Shown in pieces: positions 46,310 to 59,729 of a stretch of DNA of 64,000 nucleotides. Each line of letters starts with the position of its first letter. Position 1 is the stretch's first letter. The notes under the pieces were generated by a model. The model saw only the letters and a list, made by a program, of their open reading frames with translations, was not told where the DNA came from and made no database searches. Location of the stretch: the NCBI GenBank assembly GCA_028622995.1, contig JAJQJQ010000026.1, positions 1,736,001-1,800,000 of the forward strand, in the 5' to 3' direction. The DNA comes from Panagrolaimus kolymaensis. Lineage: Eukaryota > Nematoda > Chromadorea > Rhabditida > Panagrolaimidae. Made by a program: the position numbers and the translations under genes.

Positions 46310-49300
46310 TGGTTGTTCTATGGCACAATAAATATATTTCCATACTTTTTTGTTATTTCTTGCTGATACTTTAAAAATTTGTGGAAGCTTACTTCTTTCA
46401 TTTAAGAAATTTTATCATAGCTTTTCTCTTTTAATTTTTAAAACCATGTTTTTTCGGTTTCAAATTTGTTAAAAATTGTTATTATTTTAGCTTTTAATGA
46501 TTGCTATAAGCTTTATCTTCTTTTCATGACTATTTTTTTACAAATTGTAATCTCTTTTTATTTATATAAAATAAATAAATAAATAATTTTCTTTATAAAA
46601 GCCATTATCAACGATGAGCATTTTGATTATTTTTCTTGGATTTTATTTTGTAAAAACCCTATTAATTTACACCAGTTGTAAGCAACTAAAATTAAAAGAA
46701 AAGCGAATAGCTTCCAAAAATTAATTTTACTGAAAAAGTTTTCATTTCTTTTTACCGTTTTACGATTTTTGGTTATCTTTGTTAGAATAAATTTGAAAAT
46801 AGTTATGTTACTTTGTCCTTGAAAAATAAATTTTTAAGCCTTTTTCCAACCATAATTTAATTGTGTTTTGTTCTATTTTTAAGAAGTAACTTTTGAATTT
46901 TTTACTTGAAAGATAATGCTATTTTGTTGTTCTTCTTTCTTTCTTTTTTTACTTCTCTTAAAAGAATTTAATTTTTCTTTCTACTTCGGTCAAGAAAACA
47001 TTTATGTACATCAGAAACAAATTTAGTACGAGAAAAGTCCTCGTTTATGGTTCTCAACAGCTTGCTTAGTCATCATCAATTCCAGCTGACTTTAGGGGCA
47101 AAAAAAATACAACACCAAAAAAATTTTTGTTATTATTTTATTCTTTTTCTTTTTTGGAATAAAAAAGAATGTAAGAAAAAAAAGATGCAGCAGCAGCGGA
47201 AATGAGTTATATCGTCAAAAAGAAGTCAAGAAAAAAAAATTGAAGCGTGTGCTGACTTTTTATTTTTTAAAGAAAGTGTGTCTTCTTGACTTTTCTCAAA
47301 TATATTTATTCTCAAGAGAGTTTTTCAATTTTTTTCAATGATCTTATTTTTTTTCTTCACTTCTCTATTTTATTTTTTGGTAGTGGTGCCGCTGCTTCTT
47401 TATCATCATTTCATTGTTGTTTGCTAACTAAAAATGGTCACCACCATTTCAATTTTTATATTTTTTTAAAAGCTTGCTTGCTTTTTATTTTCCTCCTTTT
47501 TGCAGTCTTCGTCATCTCCGCCGTGAAAATGAAAAATGCATAAATAAAATGGAAATTTTTTTTCTCGTTTCGGTGGTGCTGCTTTTCTTTTTTCTCCTCA
47601 TTTTTCATTTTATGCTAAACCATCATCACCGTCAGGCAGGTAACAAACAACAAACACAAACAAAATTATTATTCGTTCTCCCTATTTTTTTTTTTTTTTT
47701 TGCGCGAAGCATTTTTCCTTTTTCTTCAACTTTTCCATCGTTGACGACGACGATGAATCAATAATTTTTCATTCTCAAATTTTTTGTTATATAAAAAGCA
47801 TTTTTTTTTTACTTTTTTTCTTCTTCACAAATTTACATGTACTTTTTTTCTTAAAAACTTAAAGGAAACTCATTTTTTTCTTTTCCACTTTTTTTTAAAC
47901 AGAAAAGCGCAATTTGACGACGACAACGCGAAAGCGATGGCAGATTCTTTAACTTGTCGTCTCCTGTCCGCAGCAAGTGGCAACACTTTACTTTCATCAA
48001 AAAAAAAAACACGGCATTCTTCATCTTTTGTCTATGCGCGTAATATTTTTTTTGTCCATGAATTTTCTAAGCTTTATATTCGCAACTCGAAAGAAAGCAT
48101 CCTGTCAACCAGCCAGTCAGCTGGAGAGAGTGAGCTTGAGGGGAGAGCGTACATATTTCGCCTGCTTTTGGCAAGCTGCCTTTGCTTGCTTGTTACTTCA
48201 TGTCGTTATGCATCGTTGCCTGGAGTTTTCAAAAAAAAAAGAATAAAAATTTATTTTTTTTTCTTTCTTCAAGTCTTTCAAACTAAAGAAGAACCGTTGT
48301 TGTTGAAAAAGTCGCCAAAAAAGAAAGAAAGAACCATTTGCTTCTGTTGGCTGCCAGCTTGCTTTCTGGGGGTGGTCGTCGACCGGCGTCACTCCTTTAC
48401 TTCTAGCTTGAGGGTCCCATTTTTTTTTTGCTTGCCTTCGTTGTTGTTGAAGCTTGAGCCGCCGCGTGCTCTTTGTGTTGTTGTTTTTGCTATCCTTTTT
48501 TGTACAAAGTAGTAGACAATTTCAAATGGTGGATGAAACAAAAAAAGAGATGAAAAAATACCCGTGTGCATAAAATGAAGAGGAAAAAAAAGTCACATCC
48601 TGTGCCTCTCTCTTTGCTTGCCTTTTATTTAAGAAAAAAAATAAATTGTTAAAAAAACTTTGCTTCATCTTTCCATCCTTCTTTTTTTGAATTTTTTTTT
48701 TGTTTCAAATCTTTTGTCATCGTAGGCTATTTTATTTATTTCACCATTTTATAAATGTTTCATCCCACTTTTTCTGCGTTTAATATTTTTTTGCCCACAT
48801 TTTTTATTCAAATCCATTTACAATAAATATTATATGCTTTTTTATTTTAGCTTATCCCAAAAACTTTTTTATTTCATCCGTTTTGTCAATATTGCATTTT
48901 CCCATAAAACTGCCATCTTTGTTTTTCGTTTTTTATGTTCAGTGTTTTTTTTTTTGCGAAACTTTTGTGAAACAAAAAATGTCTGTGTATTTCTTTTAAA
49001 ACAAAAAGCCATTGCATAAAATTTTGAGGGTCGCTTAAAAAAGCTGACTGTATTTTTATTTTATTATACAACACCATCTCACTTTTTAATAAGTACGCAC
49101 TTTTAAATTTTTTTTAAAGCTGTAATTTTTTAATTTTTAGCTTCCTGATTAAAAATTCATATATCAAAACAAAATTTGTTTTTACATGGTTACCATTTTT
49201 CGCAAAATAATAAACAATTTTTTTAATAGTAAAAAATGTTAGCTTTCAATAAAAAGTTGAAGAGTTAGAAAGACATTAAACTGTTTTTTCTAATTTGCTC

Positions 49301-49510
49301 AAAAATTAATGTATTTTTTTTCTTATAATTAATTATTAGTTTTTGTATTTTTATTCAATCCCTTTTTCACATTCCTCAAATGGTTTAATAAATATAAATT
49401 TATTCGCGTTTTCAAGAATATAGTTTGAAGATAATTTTTGTTTTTTTATAGAAAGCCAAACTAAGCGATTCCGAGGCGAAAGGCATTAAGCCTTCCGATT
49501 TTAATTCGGA
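46310..49510. other. Long T-rich intergenic region
   Basis: 3.2 kb dominated by T and A tracts. The long open frame at 47784-48512 consists of Phe/Leu/Lys/Ser low-complexity text and has no splice or codon support. I see no gene. The part next to 49511 contains a TTTATAG acceptor and a small hairpin-forming stretch (AAGGC and GCCTT at about 49479-49493) in the presumed 5' UTR of the next gene. Confidence 0.55.
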
Positions 49511-50417
49511 ATGAGAGCCATGAACGGTCGCTTACAAATTATTCGTTCACCATTAGTGAGGAATGCATTTGGAGGTAGACAGAATAATAATGAAAACCAA
49601 CAACAACATAAACATCATCATCGACACCACAGGCAAAGGCTTGATTCAGATCAACTTCCAAAAATGGTCCAATTTGATGAATCATCTGATAGTTATCGAT
49701 GCTTTTGTAGTTGTCTTCATGTTAAAACGGGTGCCTTTTTTATTGCAGGTTAGTTCTTACAAAAAAAGCGAGGAATAAATAGTTTTTTCAGGGATTGAAT
49801 TATTTTTATTATTATTTTATTTTTTAAATTCTTTATTAATTATGTTACAACAAACTAATGGTTACGAGTATGAAAAAGGTGATCATTCAAGTGATTATGT
49901 ATACGTTGCATTTTTAATTACTTCCATAGCTTGCGCAATTGCCTTAGGAACGATATTGATTATGATTGTGGGAATAACTAAAAATATTGCTGCATGTTTA
50001 GTACCTCATATATTTATTCAGGTAAACATCTTTTTAAATCAAAAAACATAATCATTCTGGGGCCAAAACAATACTAAAAATAATTAAATATTTTTTCAGG
50101 GATTTGCAATTTTATGTTTTTTGGCTTTAATTATTATTGGTGTTATCGCTTTTGTAACAGATTCAAGCTTCTTTTATCGAATATTAAACGCCACACCTTT
50201 CCACGAATTTCCTGGACAAATGACTGTGGCTTTACCAATAAATTCTCAAATTCGAGTATATCTTATATTTATAATATATATTATTTCATTTTTACTTGAA
50301 TGTTGGTTTATTGTTATTATATATAATTGTAATCGATATTTTACTGAACGCAAAAAATATATGAATTATTGTTTAGCTTATAGTACTCCACTAAAAACTT
50401 TAAATAGCGCCAGATGA
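49511..50417 (+). CDS. LAPTM-like four-span membrane protein
   Basis: Exons 49511-49748, 49792-50021 and 50100-50417 join in phase (261 aa). A cytosolic N-terminus with a His-rich patch leads to the family signature YRCFCSCLHVKTGAFFIAG, comparable to the CCxCxHVRTGT motif of LAPTM4. Four membrane segments follow: ELFLLLFYFLNSLLIML, VYVAFLITSIACAIALGTIL, FAILCFLALIIIGVIAFVTD and RVYLIFIIYIISFLLECWFI. The end, VIIYNCNRYFTERKKYMNYC, resembles the LAPTM4 exit WNCYRYIN. LAPTM proteins reside in late endosomes and lysosomes. The C-terminal PPxY motifs of LAPTM4 are absent, so the assignment is to the wider family. Confidence 0.7.
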
Positions 50418-53017
50418 TAACTTTTATTTGTGTCTTCTCACTTCACTTTTTTCTTAAATTATTAAAATTTGAAAGAACAAAAAACCTTTTTTTATACAGT
50501 GATCTCTACCATTTTTTTTGTAAACGTGTGAACTCAAAAAATACGCGCATTTTTTGCGTTTTTCTTCTAAATTTTTTGTTTTGTTTTTTTCAATTTTTGA
50601 TTTTGCACGTATTTTATTGAACTCCTTTTTTACTATTTAAAAAACTTTTGTTAGTGTAACCAATGCATTTTTTTCGTTCACATTCTCAGTCATTTTTTCT
50701 AAGCCTTTATTTGCCTGAAATTCAAATTCCATTTTTCTTATTTCTTTTCTTCCCTTTTTTTATTGGAAGTCATTTTTTCTCGAATAAAATAAATAAAATA
50801 AAATATACCATTGCCAAACTAAAAATAAAAAATCCCATTCAAGCTTTCATTTGTTTTTTTATAGCTGTTTTTTATTTTAATATTATCTTGCCTTATTTGG
50901 CTCTCGATTTAATATTTTATTGTTAGAAAATTTTACTTGAAAATTAAAATTATATAATTTGTAAATAAAATAAGATTTTTGAAAGAAAAAGTGTTTATTA
51001 CATTTTAAAAAGCGCTTACACGAAATTGAAATAAAAATATTTTAAAGGTTTACTTTGGTTTTATTTTTAGATTTTTTTGATATTTATTAATAGACACATC
51101 CTTCTTTAACCTTCATTATTAAACCAGTTGCTTTTCACTTTTTATAAAAACATTGTTTTTCGGAGATAAACATCGCATCATTTATTTTTATTTACTCGCT
51201 TAAAACGAAAACAACAAAAAATAGTTTGTCTGAAGAAAGGATTTTCTTGATTTAAACTCAAAAAAAAGTGGAAACCAAACTATGAAAAAAATATATGATT
51301 TTTTAAAAGAAATTTCGTTATTTAATGTTTATTGTTTTTTATTTCGGGTTTTTTGTTGCTTATTTTTTTGTTGTTGTGTTGTTTGCAAGTTTCAATAACA
51401 GCTGCAGCTAGCCGATTGTGTGAAAACTATTTTACCCATGATGAAAAAATGTCTTCGGTGATAATATAAAAAAGGCTTAGCGGCTTTTTATTTGGCGGGG
51501 TGAATAAAATAATTAAAAAATGAATCATTCACTCATCCATGCTTCATTGCTTTTTTGGTTTTCTTTGATTTATGTGTCTATAAATAAAAATTCTCACACG
51601 CTTTTTATGTGGTTTCTAAGAACTTGCCGCTGCAAAACAGCAGCTTAATGAATACCTTTTATGGAAGTAGTTTTGACTTTGCTATTTTTTTTGTTCATAA
51701 AATTTCGGTTGATAAATGACGTTATTATAAGAGTGCTTTATTAAACCAAAAGAGCATAGCTTAAGAATGTTTTTCTTTTAAAACAATGATCATCTGTTGA
51801 ACAATGAACGGCGGAACTGTGTAAGCGACGATTGTACTTTTTTTCGTTCACTTTTTTGTTTTTATTTTCTTTGATCTCTTACAAGCGGAAATTAAACCGC
51901 AACATTTTTTTGAAGAAGAATATCACTGTTAAATTTACAAAACGCGTGCTTCACATTTTTTTAAAGTTTGAATTTTTTTTATAAAAGAGCGAATTTTTAA
52001 AGTGTCAAGCTTTTTTCTTCATCCATATGTTTCTTTTATGCTTGTTGACTGCTGCTGCTTATTCATGTTGGACGTAAATTGCCAGCTTGGCGGTTTTCAT
52101 CAACAAGAAAAATATGAATTCAAAAAAGAAGGGTGGAGAAATAACAAAAAAAAGAGAGCTCGATTCTCTTCTTCTTATTTTCTTTTTTCAGTTCATCCTT
52201 TAGTTTCGAATGAAACACAGTCGGTTGGATGGCTGCTTTATTTTTGACTTGGGGCGCTCTAGTGACTGGCTTCCTTTCTTCGTGGTTTGCTGCTGCTTGC
52301 TTTCTCCCACGGCTGAATAAAATATTTTTCTATTTTTTTTTTTTGCATTGGCGCCTTTAAAATATCTCTTTTTCTCTCTCATGCTGCTTTAGTTTAACCA
52401 AAAAAGACATAGCTGCTTTTTACATTTTTTTTATTCTCTCTCCTTTGGCAAAAGAATCTCGCGCGGTTTAATGAAAATTTAAATAAGTTTTTTTAGTTAC
52501 AGTAATCTGTAAATTGTTTGAGAAAAAATTTAATTTATAAATTTTTACTTTTTCTAAAAGCTAAAGAATTTTATTTAGCAGCCTTACTCCAAAATAGTTT
52601 CGATTTCCTTTAAAAAAAATTTCATCTTAAAAAAAGCTGAAGCTTCACCCTTTGCTCTTTTCCGCCTTGTTTTGTCTGGTTTCTTTGAAAAGCGGCTATG
52701 TCTTTATTTTTATTTATTTTTTTGATAAGCTTTTTCCTTTTTCATTCATCCCTTGAATTTCTTGTCTCTCTGAAACGCGTGATATTATTCATCGCCTGAT
52801 TTGCACTTTCTCTGCTAATTTTGTACTCTGAATTTTTATCATTAAAAATGATGCGTTCTTTGAATTTAAATGTTGCATAAATGACTTTTAACTTAGAATG
52901 ACGAGGTCTATAAAAGGGTCTTTAAATTTGCTTACTTTTATTTGATTTTTTTATGTGCTAAAATCGTTTTTTGTTTGTAATTTTAATTTTCAAGTTTTAG
53001 ATACCAAACTCGAAAAA
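50418..53017. other. Intergenic, no gene seen
   Basis: 2.6 kb of T-rich DNA upstream of the acetyl-CoA synthetase gene. A TTTTAG acceptor at 52995-53000 lies 17 nt before its ATG. No coding text with splice support was found. Confidence 0.55.
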
Positions 53018-55576
53018 ATGTCTGATTCAACAGTAAAATTTGATATGAATGGAAACGAGCCGGAGGATGATTTTTATAATCCTCCAATTTCCCTTTGGGC
53101 TCAAGCTAATGTTCCTAGTATTAGCTCATATCGGGAAATGTATGAAGAATCCATTAAGTCTCCAAAAATTTTCTGGAGCAAAGTAGCAGCTCATCTTCAT
53201 TTTGAAACTCCATCCGATCATGGGCTTGAATGGAATTTTGATTATCGAAAAGGAAAAGTTTTTGTTAATTTTATGCGTGGAGCTCGAACCAATTTGAGCT
53301 ACAATTGCCTCGATCGAATGATTCAAAAGGGTATGATAATTAACAATTTTTTATTTTTTTATTAAAATTTTGGTTTTAGGACAAGGAAGCAAAGTTGCTT
53401 TTAAATGGGAAGGCAATTGCGAGCATGATGATTATGAAATTACTTATCATGAACTTCATGAAAAAGTTGTTACATTTTCCAAAGTCCTTCGATCTCGAGG
53501 AATTCAAAAAGGTGATGTTGTAGCAATTTATATGCCCATGGTTATTGAATTACCCATTGCTATGTTAGCTTGTAGTCGAATTGGCGCAGTTCATTCTGTG
53601 ATTTTTGCTGGATTTAGGTACATTTTTTTATCATTATTTTTCATATCTGTTTTTTATACAATCGGCAATTTTTAGTTCCGAATCCCTTGCCCAAAGAATT
53701 GTCCAAGCTGGATGTAAAATTCTTGTAACCGCTGATGGATTTTTCCGTGGCAGTAAATTTATTAATCTAAAAGATCTCGCCGAACAAGCAGTAAATCTTT
53801 CGGCAATGGATGGTCAAAAAGTTGAAACTGTAGTTTGGTTAGAGCATTTAAAACGAGTAAAACAACCTCAAAATTGCAATGTTCATTTGCCTCTTTCTTC
53901 AAGCATGTTAACTTGGGATGTTGCGATGAAAGAGGCAAGCGTTTTGGAAGATTATATTGAATGGTGTGATGCTGAAGATCCTCTTTTCATCCTTTACACT
54001 TCGTATGTTTCGTTTTTCTCTTTTTTTAAGTTTGTTGTTTTTTGACATCCATGTTATTTTTTTAAGAGGCTCCACTGGAACTCCCAAAGGCATTGTTCAT
54101 TCTACAGCTGGGTATATGACATATGCATTTGAAACAACTCGACGAACTTTTGATGCCCATCCTGAAAGTGATGTATATTGGTGTATGGCCGATTGTGGAT
54201 GGATCACGGGACATACTTACACTGTATATGGCCCACTTCTCAATGGTTTAACTTCCGTTTTATTTGAAGGAGTTCCATCTTATCCCGATTCTTCACGAAC
54301 TTGGAAAGTTGTTGAGAAATATGGTGTCACAAAACTTTATACTTCTCCCACAGCTGTTCGTTCACTTATGGCATTTTCCGAAGACCTCGTAAAATCCCAT
54401 GATCGTTCATCTTTAAAAGTTATTGGAACGGTTGGTGAACCAATTAATCCTAGTGCATGGTTATGGCTTTATAATGTTGTTGGTGAAGGGAAATGTGCCA
54501 TTGTTGATACATATTGGCAAACAGAAACTGTAATTAATTTTTAACTTTAGTTTTCTTTATTTATTATTTTTCTTCTCATTCTATAGGGCGGCCATATTAT
54601 TGCTCCCATGCCTGGTGCAACAGCAACCAAACCGGGTTCAGCAACTTTGCCAGCATTTGGAATTGTTCCACAAATTGTTGATTCTGAAGGTTTTATTTTA
54701 GAAGGTCCAAACGAAGGAAATTTGGTTAGTTTTACTTCTCTTTTGCTTATTCCCTTCCTTCCGTTAACCTCATTTTTTTGGAGAAAAAGGCTAAGGTTTT
54801 ATGGATTTTCGCGGATTGTATAAGATTATCAAATTTTTGGGAGTTGAAATAGTTAAAAATGTCAATAGTCAAACGCTTGCTTTTCTTTCAAACAGAATAG
54901 CTTCTGAAAGAAACTTTAAAATAAGTTGAATTTGAAAACGGTGCTTTTCTAAAAAAAATTAAACTTAGAGATTATAATTTATTTCAAATATCTTTTTTAG
55001 TGTGTTGCTCAAGCGTGGCCAGGTATGATGCGAACTGTATGGGGTGATCATGAACGATATGTTAAAACTTATTTTTCATCTTTCCCCGGTTTATATTTCA
55101 CCGGCGATGGAGCTCGTCGAGATGAAAATAGTTATTACTGGGTCACTGGACGAGTGGATGATTTGATGAATGTTTCTGGTCATCTCCTTTCCACAGCTGA
55201 AATTGAATCAGCTTTATGCGCCCATGATGGTGTTGTTGAAGCTGCGGTGGTTGCAGCCCCTCATGATATTAAAGGCCAAACTCCATATTGCTTTGTTACC
55301 CTTGCAAAAGGAGAACATTTATCTGAGCATACAATTGCGGAACTTCAAAAAATCATTCGAATCAAAATTGGCGCCATTGCTGTTCCAAATCATAAAGATA
55401 TTCAACTTACTCCAGCGCTTCCTAAAACACGTTCAGGAAAAATTACTCGTCGAATCCTACGCAAAATTGCCGAGGGAGATCAACATGCAAATTTGGGAGA
55501 TCTTTCAACTCTCGTCGATGAAAATGTTATTCATTCACTTTGGGCTGGACGCCATCATGACAGTAAATGCGGTTAA
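53018..55576 (+). CDS. acs-19: Acetyl-CoA synthetase
   Basis: Exons 53018-53330, 53380-53617, 53676-54002, 54067-54529, 54587-54724 and 55001-55576 join in phase (684 aa). It forms acetyl-CoA from acetate, CoA and ATP through an acetyl-AMP intermediate. Motifs in order: [17 protein letters not shown] near the start, [19 protein letters not shown], the P-loop-like [42 protein letters not shown], the adenine site [10 protein letters not shown], ..[19 protein letters not shown] with the hinge Asp, [11 protein letters not shown], and the C-terminal [13 protein letters not shown], whose Lys is the usual acetylation site. No mitochondrial presequence is seen, so it is probably the cytosolic/nuclear ACSS2-type enzyme. 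The symbol is the C. elegans orthologue I judge most likely. Confidence 0.93.
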
Positions 55577-55983
55577 ACTGATTATTTTATTATAAAGACA
55601 CAAAAGCTTTGATACAGAACAAAATTTATTTAACATTGTCCCTTTCTTTCAATATAAAAATAAATTGCCAGCAATAAAATTTAAAAATAAAATTGATATT
55701 TATTAGTTACTTCTTTTTTATTTACAAGTTTAAAATTTTTTTATAAAATGATAGAAATTTTATTATACTAATTTTTCATCATTGTTGGAATCACTGTTAA
55801 GCTAAAAAATAAAAATAAATTAGTTCATTACTAATTAATGTATCTCAAGCTGAAAGTTTTTCACGCGCTTGCGAAATTCCAATTCTTTGTTAACCGATAA
55901 TTTATAAAATCTCATTTTTTTGCGATGTTATGTGTTTTCTCCAAAAAGTGTAAATTTATTAATAGAAAAATGGTCAAAATTGC
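55577..55983. other. Convergent 3' flanks
   Basis: AT-rich; several AATAAA-like runs (for example near 55660-55680) suit 3' ends of the synthetase gene. No gene was seen. Confidence 0.5.
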
Positions 55984-57440
55984 TTATTCAAGATCTAAAG
56001 TAACACTATCAGAAGAATTTGAAACACTATTTTCTGAATTTGGAGTTTCACAAGCACTGAAACTAATATTTTCATTGTCGCTTACTCTCACGATGCTTTC
56101 TCGATTATTTGTCAATCTCGTGGAAACAGTAACATTAGAATTTTGATGTCTTAAATGTGATGAAGACATAATATGCCAAAAGAATTTTATAAGGATTTCT
56201 TTAAATGAAGGATTCAACCATGCATAAAGAACTGGATTTGCGACATTATTGGTCATTGCAATACTAAAAAAATAAAAAATAGAGTCCATTGTTTTTTCTT
56301 TCATTTTTAAACAAAAGAAATTGTTTTTTGTTTGGTTTTGACTTACCAATGAGCAACAGTAGAAACAATATATGTGTAATTTAAAATTTTTGAATGTAAA
56401 ATATTTTCATCATATTCAATAATAAGAGTAATAACATTTTGAGGAAGCCATGATAACCCAAAAATTAAAACCATTGATGCTAAAATTGTCGTAGTTCGAC
56501 GTTGTTTTGCAAGTAATTGGGCTTTTTGTTGATCTTTTGATACAACTTTAGTTAAATTACAATGCTCATTTTCTTGCTAAAAAAATAAATGAAAACTTGA
56601 AGATAAAAGTTATGAGTTACCTTAATTATTTCTGGCCCTCTGGATGATTCAAGTAATTGCGACCTTTCATCAAGTTTTCTTATTTTAGAGTTTGCACGCT
56701 CTCTGAGCCGTGAAAATATAACAGAATAACAAAAACTCATAGTTGCAAAAGGTATTAAAAATTGGAAGCAAAGTAACACCAAAGCATAACCTCGACGAAC
56801 AAGGGGATTTGGCCATCGCTCAGTGCAAAATTGTCCACAATATCCTGGATAATTTTCAATTTTCATAAAATAACAATATGGAACTGAAACGATTGCAGCG
56901 ACAATCCATAAAATTGTTGCAATGGTTATAGCATTTCGAGGTTTTATCACTGTTGCATGTGGACGAATGACGAGGTTGTAACGATCTAAGGCAATCGCAG
57001 AAAGGCTAAACGTCGAAACAAAAACTGATACAGCCTTAAAATTAAAAATTAACATAAAACAAATTTATTATGAAAAAAATAATAACCTGGATGAAAGGTA
57101 ATAAATGACAAATATATTCACCAAAAAACCAAGTTTTAAATATATTTGTTATGGGTGTGATTGGAACAGATAATAAGCACACAATCACATCACTCATCGC
57201 TAAATTAAGAATAAAGATATTTTGTACTGTTTGTAAATGCCGATGTCGAAGAGTTAAAAACATCATGGAAATGTTTCCCAATAATCCCAAAATAAAAATA
57301 TGTGTATAAATTATCCCAAAAATTGTCATAGATATTACAGAATTTGTTGGATCTGGATAAATTTCTATGAAATCCACGCAAGTTTCAGATGGGTTCATTT
57401 CGGGAGGTTGTGGTGGTGGTACACTGGTGGAATTTAACAT
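55984..57440 (-). CDS. Neuropeptide Y/F-type receptor
   Basis: Exons 57087-57440, 56621-57034, 56347-56576 and 55984-56263 join in phase (425 aa; one boundary near 56621 is certain only to a base). TM1 FILGLLGNISMMFLTL, TM2 NIFILNLAMSDVIVCLLSVP, TM3 ending STFSLSAIALDRYNLVIRP (intact DRY), TM4 ITIATILWIVAAIVSVPYCY, TM5 VLLCFQFLIPFATMSFCYSV, TM6 LASMVLIFGLSWLPQNVITL and TM7 NNVANPVLYAWLNPSFKEIL (intact NPxxY). These features, the LNLAxSD and WLPxN motifs and the basic third loop fit the nematode NPY/NPF-like npr group, coupled to G proteins in neurons. A CTTTTCCAG acceptor directly precedes the ATG at 57440, so an upstream exon or leader is expected; see 59580-59729. Confidence 0.88.
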
Positions 57441-59579
57441 CTGGAAAAGTTATTTAAATAAACTTGGTTTAGTAAGAGAAGGCAAATTATGATTTTTTAG
57501 GAATGTCCCGTGATGATAGACGACTACAAATTAAAAAAATTAAAATAAAATTAAAGGAAAAATAATTAGTCTCGCGATTTCAGCCCAATTAATTATTATT
57601 CGAGTAACTCCATATCCCCACATAAGACATAAAGATAGTAAAAAATAAAATAATATTGTTTTCGATATTGGTAGCTAATTAATTTCCAGACCGTAGTTTA
57701 GAAGAAACAAAAAACATTATAAAAAAAGATATAAAAAATAATACGTGGCTAGAATACTCTCATTTTTTTGGATCTTCTTATTTATGTTCTTGGAAGGGAA
57801 ATCCCAAGAATTCAAAACCTTCCGGTATTCTTCTCCTTTTTCAATGGCTTCGGAAACCTACTAAAAAAACATACGCAAGAAAAAAAACAACCAACAACAA
57901 AATGAATACGAAAAGAAAGAAGTCGAAGAAAAAAAATTAGACGTTTTTAAGCTTTCAAAAATCAAAAACCTTTTTAACTTTTAACCGCGATAATTTTCGT
58001 ATTCTTCTTTTTTGTTCATGAGCAATTGTAGTAGCAATAAACCTCCCATGAGGATATTATTATAAAAACGAGAAGGAGTCAAAAGCCATTTTTCAACAAC
58101 AACAACGAAAATTGAAATAAAATGAAATAAAGTTTTCGGGGTTGCTTGCACTTTTCTCTTTCTTTTTTCTTTTAAAAAAGTTTTTTTTAAAGTGGTCAAT
58201 TCAAGCATGCCATTAATGGTTGTTGGTTGTAACAAGATTTAATATACATAGAGGGCTAACTAAAAAAATGAAAAGAAAAATAGACGAAAGAATAAAAGCT
58301 AGTGAAAGCAAGAGCAAAAAAAGCCTTTAAAACTTGGTTGTGTAAAACTCCATCAACCAAAAAAAGTTCTTGAGCCCAAATAACAAAAGAAAAAATTTTT
58401 TCAAGGAGGAAGAAGAAAAAAACAACCAAATACCGCTTCCGTTTTAACTTAAATAACAAAAAAAATTTCTTTAGTATGGGTGGTGGATGGATATTTAATA
58501 ATTATACTATGCAAACAAATAATAAAAATTTCGAGAGAGAGAAGAAATAAATAAGAAAGGTTCATTAAAATAAAAGGAAGTTTTCTGAGATTCATTTTCT
58601 TCTCGTTTAAAAAAAGAAGAAAGATACGTATTATTAAAAAGCAATGTAATTATGAGAAACTACACAAACGCTGAAGTGAAGGATACCGTAATCTCAAAAA
58701 TTTAGGAGCAACGAAAAAAAACTAAAAAAAGCCGCTTTAAAAAAAATTGAGCTGAAGATGAAGAGGCAAAAGTCTTGACTGGGCTTGGCTTGTATTTGCA
58801 TTATTCGCACAATTTATTATAGTATAATTATTGATAAAAGAAAAAAGTTTCACTGTCTAGCTTTAAGTCAAGTAAAAATTATAAAGCTAAAATATACAAG
58901 AATACATACAGCTGGAGCTAGAAAAACAGTAGTTTTTGATAGGAAAAAAACAAAGGGAACAAGGGAATAAAAATTTTGAATGAGTACGTGAAAAAATTAT
59001 ATAATACCGGAAAGAAAAAAAAAACAGTAAAGTAATCCCATCCAATTTATTTTGTTGCCGTTTATTTATTTATTCTTGGAATGTTTCACAAAAAACAAAT
59101 ATACAAATACAGGTAATTCGAGTAAACTTTGTTTTAATTAAAAAGCTTTGGAAACTTGCAAAAAAAAAACAAACAGAACATAACCAAAAACAAACAATAC
59201 ACTGGCAATCAGAAAAGAATGTTTCAATTCCAGAAAATTTATCCACGCCGTATTTCCTTATTCAATCACGTCAACGTCTCATTTTCGTATTCTTAAAAGA
59301 AAGAATACAAAGAATGGCGCCGCAGTTCCAGAAAATTATCATCACCCTCGAGAACGATGTCTCGTTCTTAAAAAAAAGCGCAAAAAAAAAAGATAATAAG
59401 ATTATAGAATCTTAAACTACTATTTTTTTTACTCATTCACCACTGACTTCGGTGGTTGCTTTTATAAAAGATGACTAACGCAATAAATATGATGATGATG
59501 CCCCCACTTTTCTCATCGTTCTATGACTTTTTATTAATGAAAAAAAAGATGGAGAGAAGGATGAGTGAAAAAAACTAAC
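57441..59579. other. A-rich region, possible long first intron
   Basis: 2.1 kb of A-tract DNA. If the exon at 59580-59729 belongs to the receptor below it, this is its first intron; otherwise it is intergenic. No coding text was seen. Confidence 0.4.
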
Positions 59580-59729
59580 CTTTGAATATCCTAATTTTTG
59601 GACCACTTCAGGATAATGATTAATGAGTCGTTGATACAAATGGGGAGTGGAAAAAATATGTTTTATAAGGGTTTGATAATCGTCATAACTCGTATAATTT
59701 CCTTGTGTTGTTGATGCAACTACTCTCAT
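59580..59729 (-). CDS. Candidate 5' coding exon
   Basis: An ATG at 59729 opens 50 codons, MRVVASTTQGNYTSYDDYQT to NHYPEVVQKLGYSK, ending at a good donor (AAAG followed by GTTAGT) in phase 0. The next minus-strand acceptor with coding text is at 57440, also phase 0, so it could give the NPY/F-like receptor a longer N-terminus. The text has no signal peptide. It may instead be a fragment of another gene. Confidence 0.4.

Noticed and set aside
47784..48512. 242-codon plus-strand open frame
   Set aside because: Phe/Leu/Lys/Ser low-complexity text from T-rich DNA, without splice signals, domain or codon bias.
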